Virus record (IMG/VR): IMGVR_UViG_3300043773_001871
Location: 1 to 23,397 of that record
Length of the DNA: 23,397 nt
Reading direction: 5' to 3' (one strand)
Origin: a virus
Each line of letters opens with the position of its first letter. Position 1 is the stretch's first letter. Shown one piece after another: positions 7,731 to 14,942 of the stretch. Position numbers and translations under genes: made by a program. A model generated the notes under the pieces. It had not been told where the DNA came from. It was given only the letters and a program-made list of their open reading frames with translations, and did not search any database.

Positions 7731-8917
7731 AGGACTGGGTAGAATATGTCAACAAAGTTTTTCAGCGGGAAAAGCGGATCTTCAGTTGCGTTGTCGACGC
7801 TGACACGCATCCACTCGCCAGGGGAGTCGTCCTCAGTATTCCGATCAAAGAACAAATGATTCCAGCCGTAGGCTTCGTCGTCATTATCGGGACATGGATC
7901 AGTGTCGCTGTAACTCGCTGTTGGCGTCGGTCTTTCGATTCGCTTCTGCTTGAAGATCAGCTTAAGCGTCGTCGTGTTCATGTTGTGGGCTGGATCGCCA
8001 GCAACCAAGAAGTTTCCGCCGAAGGCATCGGTCCTCTTCGACCTGTCTTCCTGATAGTCGATGAACATGATTGTCTCTGGCTCGTACTGACCGCATCCGC
8101 ACGCAGCCGAATCTTCAGGAGCAGCATCGCATTGCAGAACATCACCCCAGACCGTACTGTTTACTTTCCCCCTGAATTCTCTCAGGTGGTTTTCAATTGC
8201 ACAGATGTTTCTGACCGGCACGTTGTGCCAACTTACGATGATGTCGGCCTTCGGGATAATCTTGTAGGCATAAGAGTCAGACTTCAACTGCCTTGCTCTC
8301 TGCTCGTCTTCCGTCGATGATGGCAGATCCTTCCAGACGAGATTCCCGTTTGGCAGCGTCAGCATCTCGTAGGCCGGATTTCTCTCCACAGAAACGCACG
8401 TCCCCGGAAGGATATACTCATTAACGACCCACTCGCGATAAGTCGGGCTTGCCCCATTCGTATTGTCGTACCCGCAACAATCACACGGATTTTCTTCGTA
8501 AGTCAATGTTACTACGCATTCGCAGCATGAATTGTCTGCACCTTCGCCTTCATCGAAGTACAATGCCATCGTGTTTATGTCTGCAGGATCGCCAACAGGA
8601 GCCCTCGGGGTGCTAAGATTGTTGCCGAAGCACGCGGCAGACAGTGGCTCAATTGAGAACCCTGTTGCCACGAGATTCATTCGCCCATAGCCTCGTGGCT
8701 GATCTGTGAGTTCATCGAACGGGAATGGCACCGGAAGCACAGGACTTGGCGCAGCTTCTGTCCAGAATTTTCCCATCTGCCGAAGTGCGAACTCCTCGGC
8801 ATGCTCACACGACATCACAAACTTCAGCGATGACGATGCCTTGCCGGACTGGTAATTCAGGAACCCAGACGGATCAATGGCAATGACATCAAAATCGTAA
8901 CCGTTGTACATGCTCAT
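7727..8917 (-). CDS. tail protein directly after the tape measure (distal tail/tip candidate)
   Basis: This is a 396-aa protein with no signal peptide or membrane segment and a mixed beta-rich composition. The cysteine clusters are conspicuous: SCCECV and PCDCCG near residues 130-150 and AACGCGQ near 270. Mid-protein segments such as YKIIPKADIIVSWHNVPV resemble the beta strands of phage tail structural domains. The C-terminus is acidic and aromatic (SVDNATEDPLFPLKNFVDIFYPVL). The start overlaps the tape measure stop as ATGA and the end overlaps the next gene by ATGA. In siphoviruses the gene just after the tape measure usually encodes the distal tail or a tail-tip protein, so I infer that role from position. 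I cannot match a named family. Confidence 0.65.
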   Translation of the reverse strand: MSMYNGYDFDVIAIDPSGFLNYQSGKASSSLKFVMSCEHAEEFALRQMGKFWTEAAPSPVLPVPFPFDELTDQPRGYGRMNLVATGFSIEPLSAACFGNNLSTPRAPVGDPADINTMALYFDEGEGADNSCCECVVTLTYEENPCDCCGYDNTNGASPTYREWVVNEYILPGTCVSVERNPAYEMLTLPNGNLVWKDLPSSTEDEQRARQLKSDSYAYKIIPKADIIVSWHNVPVRNICAIENHLREFRGKVNSTVWGDVLQCDAAPEDSAACGCGQYEPETIMFIDYQEDRSKRTDAFGGNFLVAGDPAHNMNTTTLKLIFKQKRIERPTPTASYSDTDPCPDNDDEAYGWNHLFFDRNTEDDSPGEWMRVSVDNATEDPLFPLKNFVDIFYPVL

Positions 8918-11445
8918 TGTGCCCTGGCTCCCACATTCAATTTCCGAACAGCATCCGTCGTCTGTCTTTGCTCGCCGACAACCGGGGCAACAAATCCCTG
9001 CATTGCTTCGCGGACTCCTTTGTTGACTGCGTCGGCGATGTCATTGGCGACAGTATCCGGAGCCTTGAAGTTCTCTGGGCGAATCTGTGCCATTGATTCC
9101 AAGGCAAAACCAAGTGAATTGAAGTTCCCGAATCCACCCAGCGGAGTCGCACGCAGAGCCTGCGATGGTGAGCCACCAAGTCGCATATTTGCATTCAACT
9201 CAGAGATCGCTGAATCCAGTGTTGCCAGTTCCTGATTTAGCTTCTCAAGTTCCTGTGTGTTTCTGTCCAACGGATCATTCGACAACACGTTCTTTTGCAA
9301 GTTCTGGGCAAACTGTTCAAAGTTCGTCAGTGCAGACTTTCCGCTCGCCTTATCTTTCTTCTCAGAGATCTTCTCGATCTCATCGCGGACATCTTTCTGC
9401 CGCAGAAGAAGTTCTGTCTCCGTTTCAATTCGCAGTGCCTCTCTGGCCGAATCTGCTTCTTTATTGACAAGACCTCGAAGATCTTCTGTAGGAGCAAGAG
9501 CCAGTTTGGCTTCGCGAATCTTCTCAATCAGCGTCTGAAACTGTTGAGCAGACCTCTGCACCTCAAGTGTGAATAGCGTCTGATCGTTTGCAGTTCCTGC
9601 GATTGTCCGGCGGATTACTTCCTGCGTGTCTGTGAATTCGTCGATCTTCGCCTGAGCAGAAGTAAGCCCATTGATCAATTGATTACTGAATGACTCGATC
9701 TCCTGAGACGCCTGCGACAACTCGTTAATTACGCTCTGAACTGAGTTTAGCGTTTCAGTAAACTTTCCTGCCGCTTCCTCATCAGCAAGATCCAGATCCT
9801 TGAAGGTTGCTTCAATCGACTTCTTGACATCTTCGAATAATTTTACGGTACGACTAAGCTGTTCTGGGTCTGACTTGCCTGTTAGTCCGTTTTCTCTGGC
9901 AACCCGAAGTTCGTCGTACAAATTGCGAACTGATTCTAGTTGAGGGGCCAAAACCTTCAGTTGATTCGTCGACTGCTCGAATCTGGCCTTCGCCAACAAC
10001 TGAGCCTCTGCTGCCTCCGGTGTGAGCGCGATTCCGCTCTCTGCGGATGCACGACTTCTGTCTCGAAGATTCTCGAGAATTTGCCTGCGTCCATCCAGTA
10101 AACTGTTCGCTTCACGCAACTGATTCAAAGTGTTTGACAAAGCGTCAGTGTCATCCAATCCAGAAAACAATTTCTGAAGGTCTTGAGTTTTGTCGCCGGA
10201 TTTTTCCGCAACATCTCCCAACTGCTGAAGCACGTCTCTCAGTTCTTTTGCTCTTTCGATCGAGCGAGCGAAATCCCTTTCTCCACCACGAAGGCCAACG
10301 TCGAACTTCACATTCGAAAACTCGGCACTCACCAAACCTGATATGTCTTCAAATTTCGACTCAATGTCATTGAGTGACTCGAGCCATTCAATCAAAGATG
10401 GAAGAACCGTAATCGCCAAGGCCGATCCTACGGCTGCGACAAGCGGCAACATATTGGCAAACCGCTGCCCAATCAGGGATTGCAACGCAGGCATTCTGGA
10501 CAGGTCATTCAGAATGAAAGCGACGTTATTTGCTGACCCTCGGATGCCACCAGCAATGCCGTTAAGGCTAAAGCCAACTGCAAAGTCTTCAAACGCTTGG
10601 CCAAGCTGATAAGCATTATTGCTTAGCGTATTCATCGACTGAGAGACCTGCTGGGCCTGCTGATAAACCTCCTTCAGTTCTTGATTCCTCACTGCGAGGT
10701 TCTGTGTTGCATTAGACAGGTTCTCGACACTTTCTTGCGTTCCGTTGAATGCCGCAGACAGCCTTCGCACATCGGCTTCAGCAAGCTCAATCTCCGACCG
10801 AACGATCGCAATCGACCTGCGAATCTCAGCGGACGGCAAGCCACGCACCAGCGATGCCTCGAGCCGGTTCGTAATTCGGCCTTCGCTGATTGCCTCTCGC
10901 CCGCGACCAACCTCCAGATCAAACTGTTCCTTCAGCGGCCTTTGGTTCGACACGTCCTGGAAGACTCGCAGGATCTCCTGCCGTAATGGTTCGACGTACT
11001 GCAGGCTCGCCTGAATGCCCAACAGGTCTCTGTCCTGAGTCTGCCGGCGAACATTCAGCACCAAGTCCGACAACTGGTCCTGCAGTCGCTTTACCTCGTC
11101 GTCGAACTGCACAATCCCGCTCAGCGATGATTCCCGGCTGACCGTTCGCAGGTTCCGCTGAAGATCCTCTAGGGCTCTTGCTGCGTCACGGTATTCCTGC
11201 GCAAGCCCGCCTCGACCGCCGCCACCTGTTCCGCCTCCGCCTGAAGACCCCCCACCTCCGCCTCCCGATCCGCCGCCACTAACATTCGGAGGGCCGAGTC
11301 TTGGAGATGGGATGGACGCTGTGGAGAAGATACGAGCGTACTCGGCAATCGCCTCATTCGCTGACGTGCGGATGATGTCCTGAAAGTTCGGATCCGGACG
11401 AATGTTGACAAACACGTCCAGCAGTGATTCGTCGCCGTCAGCCAC
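8914..11445 (-). CDS. tail tape measure protein
   Basis: This 843-aa protein is the longest in the window. It is dominated by long helical, Gln/Glu/Leu/Arg-rich coiled-coil segments (about 85-270, and most of 360-750) and has a hydrophobic stretch at about 331-351 (LPLVAAVGSALAITVLPSLI) able to cross a membrane during DNA injection. A glycine-rich spacer (57-80) separates a short N-terminal region from the coiled coils. These are standard tape measure features, and the gene follows the frameshifted chaperone gene as expected. The start is GTG at 11445 with AGGAG 9 nt upstream; the frameshift product ends at 11438, so the two overlap by 8 nt. The length sets tail length in known phages. No lytic or peptidase domain was recognised. 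Confidence 0.92.
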   Translation of the reverse strand: MADGDESLLDVFVNIRPDPNFQDIIRTSANEAIAEYARIFSTASIPSPRLGPPNVSGGGSGGGGGGSSGGGGTGGGGRGGLAQEYRDAARALEDLQRNLRTVSRESSLSGIVQFDDEVKRLQDQLSDLVLNVRRQTQDRDLLGIQASLQYVEPLRQEILRVFQDVSNQRPLKEQFDLEVGRGREAISEGRITNRLEASLVRGLPSAEIRRSIAIVRSEIELAEADVRRLSAAFNGTQESVENLSNATQNLAVRNQELKEVYQQAQQVSQSMNTLSNNAYQLGQAFEDFAVGFSLNGIAGGIRGSANNVAFILNDLSRMPALQSLIGQRFANMLPLVAAVGSALAITVLPSLIEWLESLNDIESKFEDISGLVSAEFSNVKFDVGLRGGERDFARSIERAKELRDVLQQLGDVAEKSGDKTQDLQKLFSGLDDTDALSNTLNQLREANSLLDGRRQILENLRDRSRASAESGIALTPEAAEAQLLAKARFEQSTNQLKVLAPQLESVRNLYDELRVARENGLTGKSDPEQLSRTVKLFEDVKKSIEATFKDLDLADEEAAGKFTETLNSVQSVINELSQASQEIESFSNQLINGLTSAQAKIDEFTDTQEVIRRTIAGTANDQTLFTLEVQRSAQQFQTLIEKIREAKLALAPTEDLRGLVNKEADSAREALRIETETELLLRQKDVRDEIEKISEKKDKASGKSALTNFEQFAQNLQKNVLSNDPLDRNTQELEKLNQELATLDSAISELNANMRLGGSPSQALRATPLGGFGNFNSLGFALESMAQIRPENFKAPDTVANDIADAVNKGVREAMQGFVAPVVGEQRQTTDAVRKLNVGARAQ

Positions 11446-12084
11446 TGATCGTCGCTCCTAACGCAAGATAAGCCTCAACCAATGACAGACTCATTGCCTC
11501 CCGGAGTCCGATCCCGGAGTTCTTTGTCACTGCGAGCGCCAGCATCTTATAGCGATTTCCGTCAACCACATCCACCGGAGCTTTCTTCTCTACGGTGATG
11601 GTTGTGGATTTTGTGGCCCCAGCGTCTGGCTTTGGTCGCTCGGGCCATTTGAGTTTCCCAGCGTGTTCGACTCATCCGTCGCAAACAACGCTAGCTTTAA
11701 CTGGGCCTGTTCCTCCGGAGTCGCGCGGTCCCAGAGATCCTTGATTCGCTGGATCCCTTCTTCCCACGTCTCGTCGCGAGATCCCTTCGCAGTCCTGATC
11801 TTCCGCTTGTTGCATCGCCAAACGTCGAAGAAAAAGCCTTCCAGCGATCGGTCGTACTGCAATTCTTCCTCGATCGAAACCGCTGAAGAATTGCAGTAAA
11901 CCTGCTTCATCGCTATCCCGACGAGAACCTTGTAGTTCTCCTCGGTCATATCCTTGGGGAAGCCAGAGATCAGATTCCACGGTTTGTCGCGCCGAGACTT
12001 AATATGCTCGAGCTTCTCAACGTAGTTCAATAATCTCTTCGGCCTCACCTCAATCGTTGTTCCGCCAAGAACGACTGAGATCAT
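11438..12084 (-). CDS. tail assembly chaperone GT (product of -1 frameshift)
   Basis: Residues 1-144 are shared with G (read to the AAC codon at 11653). The ribosome would then slip back one base and read 71 further codons (11653 to the TGA at 11438), giving about 215 aa. The -1 frame has no stop across this region and encodes a protein-like sequence: a linker (LKWPERPKPDAGATKS), a strand (TTITVEKKAPVDVV), then a helical segment (NRYKMLALAVTKNSGIGLRE, then LSLVEAYLALG). No conventional start with a ribosome site explains this frame. In lambda the T part of gpGT binds the tape measure. This frame ends 8 nt inside the tape measure start, which fits the same role. Protein-level proof would be a peptide spanning the shift. 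Confidence 0.8.
11590..12084 (-). CDS. tail assembly chaperone G (short, unshifted product)
   Basis: This 164-aa acidic-helical protein lies between the tail tube gene and the tape measure gene, where lambda gpG-type chaperones sit. It starts ISVVLGGTTIEVRPKRLLNY, a beta/helix opening, then has helical segments rich in charged residues to about residue 140 (TPEEQAQLKLALFATDES). The last 20 residues (NTLGNSNGPSDQSQTLGPQN...) are low-complexity, as expected for a tail read only when the ribosome does not shift. The start follows the tail tube stop by 14 nt. It would bind and protect the tape measure during tail assembly. A -1 frameshift at 11653-11659 produces the longer GT form described separately. 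I rate the family from position, frameshift and size rather than sequence match. Confidence 0.8.
   Translation of the reverse strand: MISVVLGGTTIEVRPKRLLNYVEKLEHIKSRRDKPWNLISGFPKDMTEENYKVLVGIAMKQVYCNSSAVSIEEELQYDRSLEGFFFDVWRCNKRKIRTAKGSRDETWEEGIQRIKDLWDRATPEEQAQLKLALFATDESNTLGNSNGPSDQSQTLGPQNPQPSP
11614..11647 (-). promoter_or_regulatory. frameshift-stimulating stem-loop
   Basis: Reading the minus strand, TGGCCC (11647-11642) pairs perfectly with GGGCCA (11619-11614). Inside it, after one G-G mismatch, AGCG (11640-11637) pairs with CGCT (11624-11621), leaving a 12-nt loop. The lower stem starts 5 nt after the slippery heptamer, the usual distance for -1 frameshift stimulators. A pseudoknot was not searched for. 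Confidence 0.65.
11653..11659 (-). promoter_or_regulatory. programmed -1 ribosomal frameshift slippery site GGGAAAC
   Basis: In the zero frame the codons are CTG GGA AAC, so the heptamer reads G GGA AAC, a perfect X XXY YYZ slippery sequence close to the GGGAAAG used by lambda G/GT. It sits in codons 142-144 of the chaperone gene. Five nucleotides downstream a stem-loop begins. The -1 frame is open from here to 11438. Confidence 0.85.
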
Positions 12085-12098
12085 GCCTCACTCCTCAA

Positions 12099-12563
12099 TT
12101 ACTGAATTTCCTGAGTCTGTGTCGTTGGCTCATGCAGCCACTCGTCCACTTCAAACCCATAGTTGTAAACCACTGGGGAATTCCCAGCGATGTCGAAGTC
12201 GACAGGAACCGACACGATGCGAATGTTCGCTTCGTAGTACGGATCTGACGGTGACTCCAGAATGTTGTCGCAGTTCACCGACCACATGATGTGGTAGATG
12301 CCGTTGATCGCGAACGGAGCCGGAGCAGTGCCGTCGTGGCAGGCAATCGCAAGGTTGCCAGCGCTGGTCACTGTTCCGCATGCAGTCTTCTCGTTGCCGC
12401 CGGTTGACGACGTGACGAGCTTCTTGACCGCAGAAGTCTTCGTGAATGAGATTCTCGTAACGTGTGGGATCGTGTCCCAGGACGCAGAACTCTCGGCAGC
12501 AGTCGTATCCAGCAACACGCAGGCTTCCGATGGGCAGCACAGTTCACCAGCAGAAAATGGCAT
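12099..12563 (-). CDS. major tail tube protein (probable)
   Basis: This is a 154-aa beta-rich protein with no helix-rich segments: alternating strands (VTRISFTKTS, NLAIACHD, YHIMWSVNCDNI, EANIRIVSVPVDFDI, VVYNYGFEVDEWLH). Its size and position, between the tail terminator candidate and the frameshifted chaperone, are those of siphovirus tail tube proteins. The ATG at 12563 has GGAG upstream (GGAGAGTTGAA then ATG). Six cysteines are present, including CCPSEAC near the start, which is unusual for a tube protein. Polymerised rings would form the tail tube. The family is inferred from position and strand pattern. Confidence 0.68.
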   Translation of the reverse strand: MPFSAGELCCPSEACVLLDTTAAESSASWDTIPHVTRISFTKTSAVKKLVTSSTGGNEKTACGTVTSAGNLAIACHDGTAPAPFAINGIYHIMWSVNCDNILESPSDPYYEANIRIVSVPVDFDIAGNSPVVYNYGFEVDEWLHEPTTQTQEIQ

Positions 12564-12575
12564 TTCAACTCTCCA

Positions 12576-13010
12576 TCAAACAGATTCAGACGCGGATACG
12601 GAATCTGAAGACTCCGACTGCTTGTACGTCCCACGAAAAACAAGACTATAAACGATCACGCCACCAGTGCCACTGCGAATCGACGAAGTTGCGTTTCCTC
12701 GCTGGCAAAAACATCCACAAGAACCAAGATCCACACATCCCGCTGCGAACAACCAGTCCTCAACGAGACTCCGATACTCCTGAGCTTTCTTCTGCATCGT
12801 ATCAGAAAAGTAAGCCTTCAGGTCCACCGTGTGGCTCTTCTGAACTGCAGACGATGTCCGGAGCCCAGACTGTGTATCGATCTTGACCACGACATACGGA
12901 AGACAATCCGAACATCGCTTCTCATTCAGAAAGTGATTCTCGCTCTTGATGGTCGTGCAGTTCAAACCCCGGAGGGTTTCAAGAACTGCGTCTTCGATGC
13001 AACATGACAT
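12576..13010 (-). CDS. tail terminator/completion protein candidate with Ser-rich C-terminus
   Basis: This is a 144-aa protein. It has an N-terminal helix (CCIEDAVLETLRGL), a strand (PYVVVKIDTQ), a helix (TMQKKAQEYRSLVEDWLFAAG) and a late strand (GVIVYSLVFRGTY). That alpha/beta order is compatible with tail terminator proteins that cap the tube. Nine cysteines occur, including CCIED and SCGCFC. The last 13 residues (SESSDSVSASESV, 132-144) form a Ser-rich acidic tail like those on other virion proteins here. AAGGA lies 6 nt before the ATG. The start overlaps the preceding 53-aa gene by 32 nt, a genuine overlap because both have good ribosome sites. Role assigned from position just before the tail tube gene. 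Confidence 0.55.
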   Translation of the reverse strand: MSCCIEDAVLETLRGLNCTTIKSENHFLNEKRCSDCLPYVVVKIDTQSGLRTSSAVQKSHTVDLKAYFSDTMQKKAQEYRSLVEDWLFAAGCVDLGSCGCFCQRGNATSSIRSGTGGVIVYSLVFRGTYKQSESSDSVSASESV

Positions 13011-13140
13011 CTGACTTCCTTACGACAACCAAATTCTCAAGGGCCACTCCATGATCTCGGATCACGACGGCCTCAGCGATCTCCGGACTCAAGGCTTCCA
13101 CCTCAATTGGAGATCCCGCGCCGTAAACAATGTACTTCAT
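12979..13140 (-). CDS. 53-aa protein, head-tail junction region
   Basis: This small protein begins MKYIVYGAGSPIEVEALSPE. It reads as a compact strand-helix-strand unit (KYIVYGAG, EIAEAVVIRDHG, ENLVVVRKSDVML) ending in a basic HRRRSS. The ATG at 13140 shares one base with the stop of the previous gene (TGATG) and has AAGGA 8 nt upstream. A longer reading from 13218 would overlap 79 nt of the preceding gene without reason. The family is not recognised. In head-tail modules such small proteins are often connector accessories. Confidence 0.6.
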   Translation of the reverse strand: MKYIVYGAGSPIEVEALSPEIAEAVVIRDHGVALENLVVVRKSDVMLHRRRSS

Positions 13141-13619
13141 CAATCTGTTCCTTCGAATGCCGACTTCGCTACTCGAGCCATTTCCGATTTCGCCGATCGG
13201 TACAACGGAATCACCCAAGGGCGACCCTGTCTGTCATGATCCAGCAGATAGTTCTGCTCTCGACTGGTCACATGACTTGGCAGGAATCCTACATATCCAT
13301 CGACGATTCCGAAAACGTCATCTGCACCACCATCAATGTAAGTCGACAAATAATCCGTCTGAACCGCAGAAAAACCGCTCTCCGGAGTGTTGTTCGGCTC
13401 GCCAGTCCCGAACACAGGCCCGAATCCTCCTGGCCTGTGACCCAAGTATCGATGCGGAATTTCCCCAACTCGTGAATGCTGAGGAGCCTGAGTAAACTGA
13501 AGTCCAACTCTGTACGCCTCCGCCAAATCTTCCGCTGCCGCTCCTATCGCTGCTGCCAACTTCCTGTTCAGCATTGCAATCACTCGTTCGCTATGATCCT
13601 CGAACCGAGCAGTCAGCAC
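13140..13619 (-). CDS. head-tail connector/neck protein candidate (HK97 gp10-like position)
   Basis: This is a 159-aa protein. The N-terminal RFEDHSERVIAMLNRKLAAAIGAAAEDLAEAYRV is a long amphipathic helix of the type that opens HK97 gp10-family tail-completion proteins. The C-terminal part has GRPWVIPLYRSAKSEMARVAKSAF, a late helix also typical of that family. I chose the GTG at 13619 because GGAG lies 7 nt upstream. It overlaps the preceding gene by 29 nt. Alternatives are TTG at 13652 and ATG at 13574, the latter lacking a good ribosome site. The gene lies between a capsid-proximal protein and the tail completion genes, consistent with a neck role. Family call by pattern only. Confidence 0.58.
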   Translation of the reverse strand: MLTARFEDHSERVIAMLNRKLAAAIGAAAEDLAEAYRVGLQFTQAPQHSRVGEIPHRYLGHRPGGFGPVFGTGEPNNTPESGFSAVQTDYLSTYIDGGADDVFGIVDGYVGFLPSHVTSREQNYLLDHDRQGRPWVIPLYRSAKSEMARVAKSAFEGTD

Positions 13620-14274
13620 TTTCCTTCTCCAATCCAACTTTGAACGGAACAAATTTCCCCTGATCCGAAACCCTCGTGATCTTGTAAGAACCTGTCTTCG
13701 TCTTCAGTCGATGTCTGGCCGATGGTTTGTCACCAAGAGGCCATTTGACCAGATCTCCGGAATATTGGTACACCAGATCTCGCCCGTCGTTCCTCGACTG
13801 AATCTGCCCTGTCTCTGCGTAGATGCTTCCCTTGACTCTCGCAACTCTCCGGTAAACCGTTTCCTGACTGCAGTCGCAGTCCTCACAGTCTTCTTCGAGT
13901 ACATCGATAGTCTCCGTCAGCAGGAAACATGCCGCAACCGACCGAGCCCACAACTTCCAGACACAGAACGATGCCAGATACTCGGTCGCGTAAACGACCC
14001 ACTCCGCACCGTCCGCATCCGTAATCACCGCTCCCGCGCCGACCTCGACCGCATTCTCCTGAGTTGACACCCGGAAGATCCGATCGCTCATATGCACGTT
14101 CGTGTGATTGTTCGTCGCCTCGAATTTCACGCCCTTCGATCTGGCCGACAGAAACTGCGTCGTCTCTCCGCAATACTCGAAAGTCAGCGGAACATAGTCG
14201 CAGAACGCTGTCAGCCAACTTGTGCAGCCGCACGGGATCTCGAGACAGCACGATTCAGATTCTGACTCGCTCAT
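13591..14274 (-). CDS. head-tail region structural protein with SESESES start
   Basis: This 227-aa protein begins MSESESESCCLEIPCGC, a Ser/Glu tag followed by clustered cysteines. The body is mixed: FCDYVPLTFEY, AVITDADGAEWVVYATEYLASFCVWKLW, a cysteine group EEDCEDCDCS near 130, and a C-terminal beta region (KTKTGSYKITRVSDQGKFVPFKVG). The ATG at 14274 overlaps the stop of the preceding gene as ATGA. An upstream start at 14352 would overlap it by 82 nt. Position and gene size fit a connector, adaptor or minor head protein, but I do not recognise the family. The DADG plus WVVYATEY segment recalls small beta-barrel stopper proteins; this is weak. Confidence 0.6.
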   Translation of the reverse strand: MSESESESCCLEIPCGCTSWLTAFCDYVPLTFEYCGETTQFLSARSKGVKFEATNNHTNVHMSDRIFRVSTQENAVEVGAGAVITDADGAEWVVYATEYLASFCVWKLWARSVAACFLLTETIDVLEEDCEDCDCSQETVYRRVARVKGSIYAETGQIQSRNDGRDLVYQYSGDLVKWPLGDKPSARHRLKTKTGSYKITRVSDQGKFVPFKVGLEKESADCSVRGS

Positions 14275-14579
14275 CGGCGATACCTGCGATTCCTCCGAAT
14301 CAACGGAGTCGAAATGCAGACATCCCCGATACAGCTTACCGGAGTCACGCACGGCACATGAATGAACTCGAACAAGTCATTCGATGAGCCGCACTTCTTC
14401 GTAGCGTACAAATCCTTGTACGTCTTCAGAACCTCAATCTTGGCCTTCAGTCCCGGAGTTCTGTCCTCGGAGGTGTCGCCCTCTTTCGTGATCGATGCCG
14501 TGCAGGAGGCTGCTGTGATCTCTTCTGAAAGATCACAGATCTTCTGCTCTAGCTCTTCACACGAAAGACAGCTTGCCAC
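14271..14579 (-). CDS. 102-aa helical connector-region protein
   Basis: This protein starts MASCLSCEELEQKICDLSEE, an amphipathic helix with three cysteines, continues with LKAKIEVLKTYKDLYATKKCG, and ends in a Cys-bearing strand region (IHVPCVTPVSCIGDVCIS) and a basic RRNRRYRR tail. The start codon is GTG at 14579, chosen because AAGGAG lies exactly 7 nt upstream. The stop overlaps the next gene as ATGA. The family is not recognised. Size, helical N-terminus and place after the capsid gene are compatible with a head-tail adaptor accessory. Confidence 0.6.
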   Translation of the reverse strand: MASCLSCEELEQKICDLSEEITAASCTASITKEGDTSEDRTPGLKAKIEVLKTYKDLYATKKCGSSNDLFEFIHVPCVTPVSCIGDVCISTPLIRRNRRYRR

Positions 14580-14590
14580 CGCAGATCTCC

Positions 14591-14854
14591 TTAGACTTCA
14601 ACGATTCGCCATTCCCGACCACTGCTCGGAGACGGGGCACAAACCTGTGCGAATTCCTTCTGGAATTCCGTCTCGTCAATCGGTTTCAGGATTGGCCACT
14701 TCAACTCTTTGTCCTTGTCGACTTCCGTCCGAATCTTCGAAAACGATTCAAGGTAGGCTTCCTTAACCGTGTTCTCGCTGATCGGCTTCTTCGACTTCAC
14801 AACCTTCGTTGGCCCGCCAGGACAACGAACAGCCCACATCGTGCTACTTGCCAT
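14591..14854 (-). CDS. 87-aa protein after the major capsid gene
   Basis: This small protein starts MASSTMWAVRCPGG, has a basic segment (TKVVKSKKPIS), a helical region (NTVKEAYLESFSKIRTEVDKDKEL) and ends FQKEFAQVCAPSPSSGREWRIVEV. I chose the ATG at 14854, which has AGGAAGG about 6 nt upstream. A start at 14884 would fall beside the terminator hairpin. The family is not recognised. It lies immediately after the capsid terminator and before connector genes. A short capsid-associated or connector role is a guess from position. Confidence 0.6.
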   Translation of the reverse strand: MASSTMWAVRCPGGPTKVVKSKKPISENTVKEAYLESFSKIRTEVDKDKELKWPILKPIDETEFQKEFAQVCAPSPSSGREWRIVEV

Positions 14855-14882
14855 TCTACACCTTCCTTCAGGAACTGGAAAC

Positions 14883-14916
14883 AAAAAGAGCGGCGACGAT
14901 CACTCGCCGTCGCTCT
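14883..14916 (-). terminator. terminator after the major capsid gene
   Basis: On the minus strand AGAGCG-a-CGGCGA pairs with TCGTCG-c-CGCTCT (one A-C mismatch, one G-U pair) around a GTGA tetraloop of the GNRA type (14903-14900). The stem is followed directly by a run of five T (14887-14883, sharing the last stem base). It lies 27 nt after the capsid stop. It probably trims or partly ends transcripts from the capsid gene, keeping downstream connector genes lower. Confidence 0.75.
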
Positions 14917-14942
14917 TCGATGCGTCATCTGCTCACCGCAGA

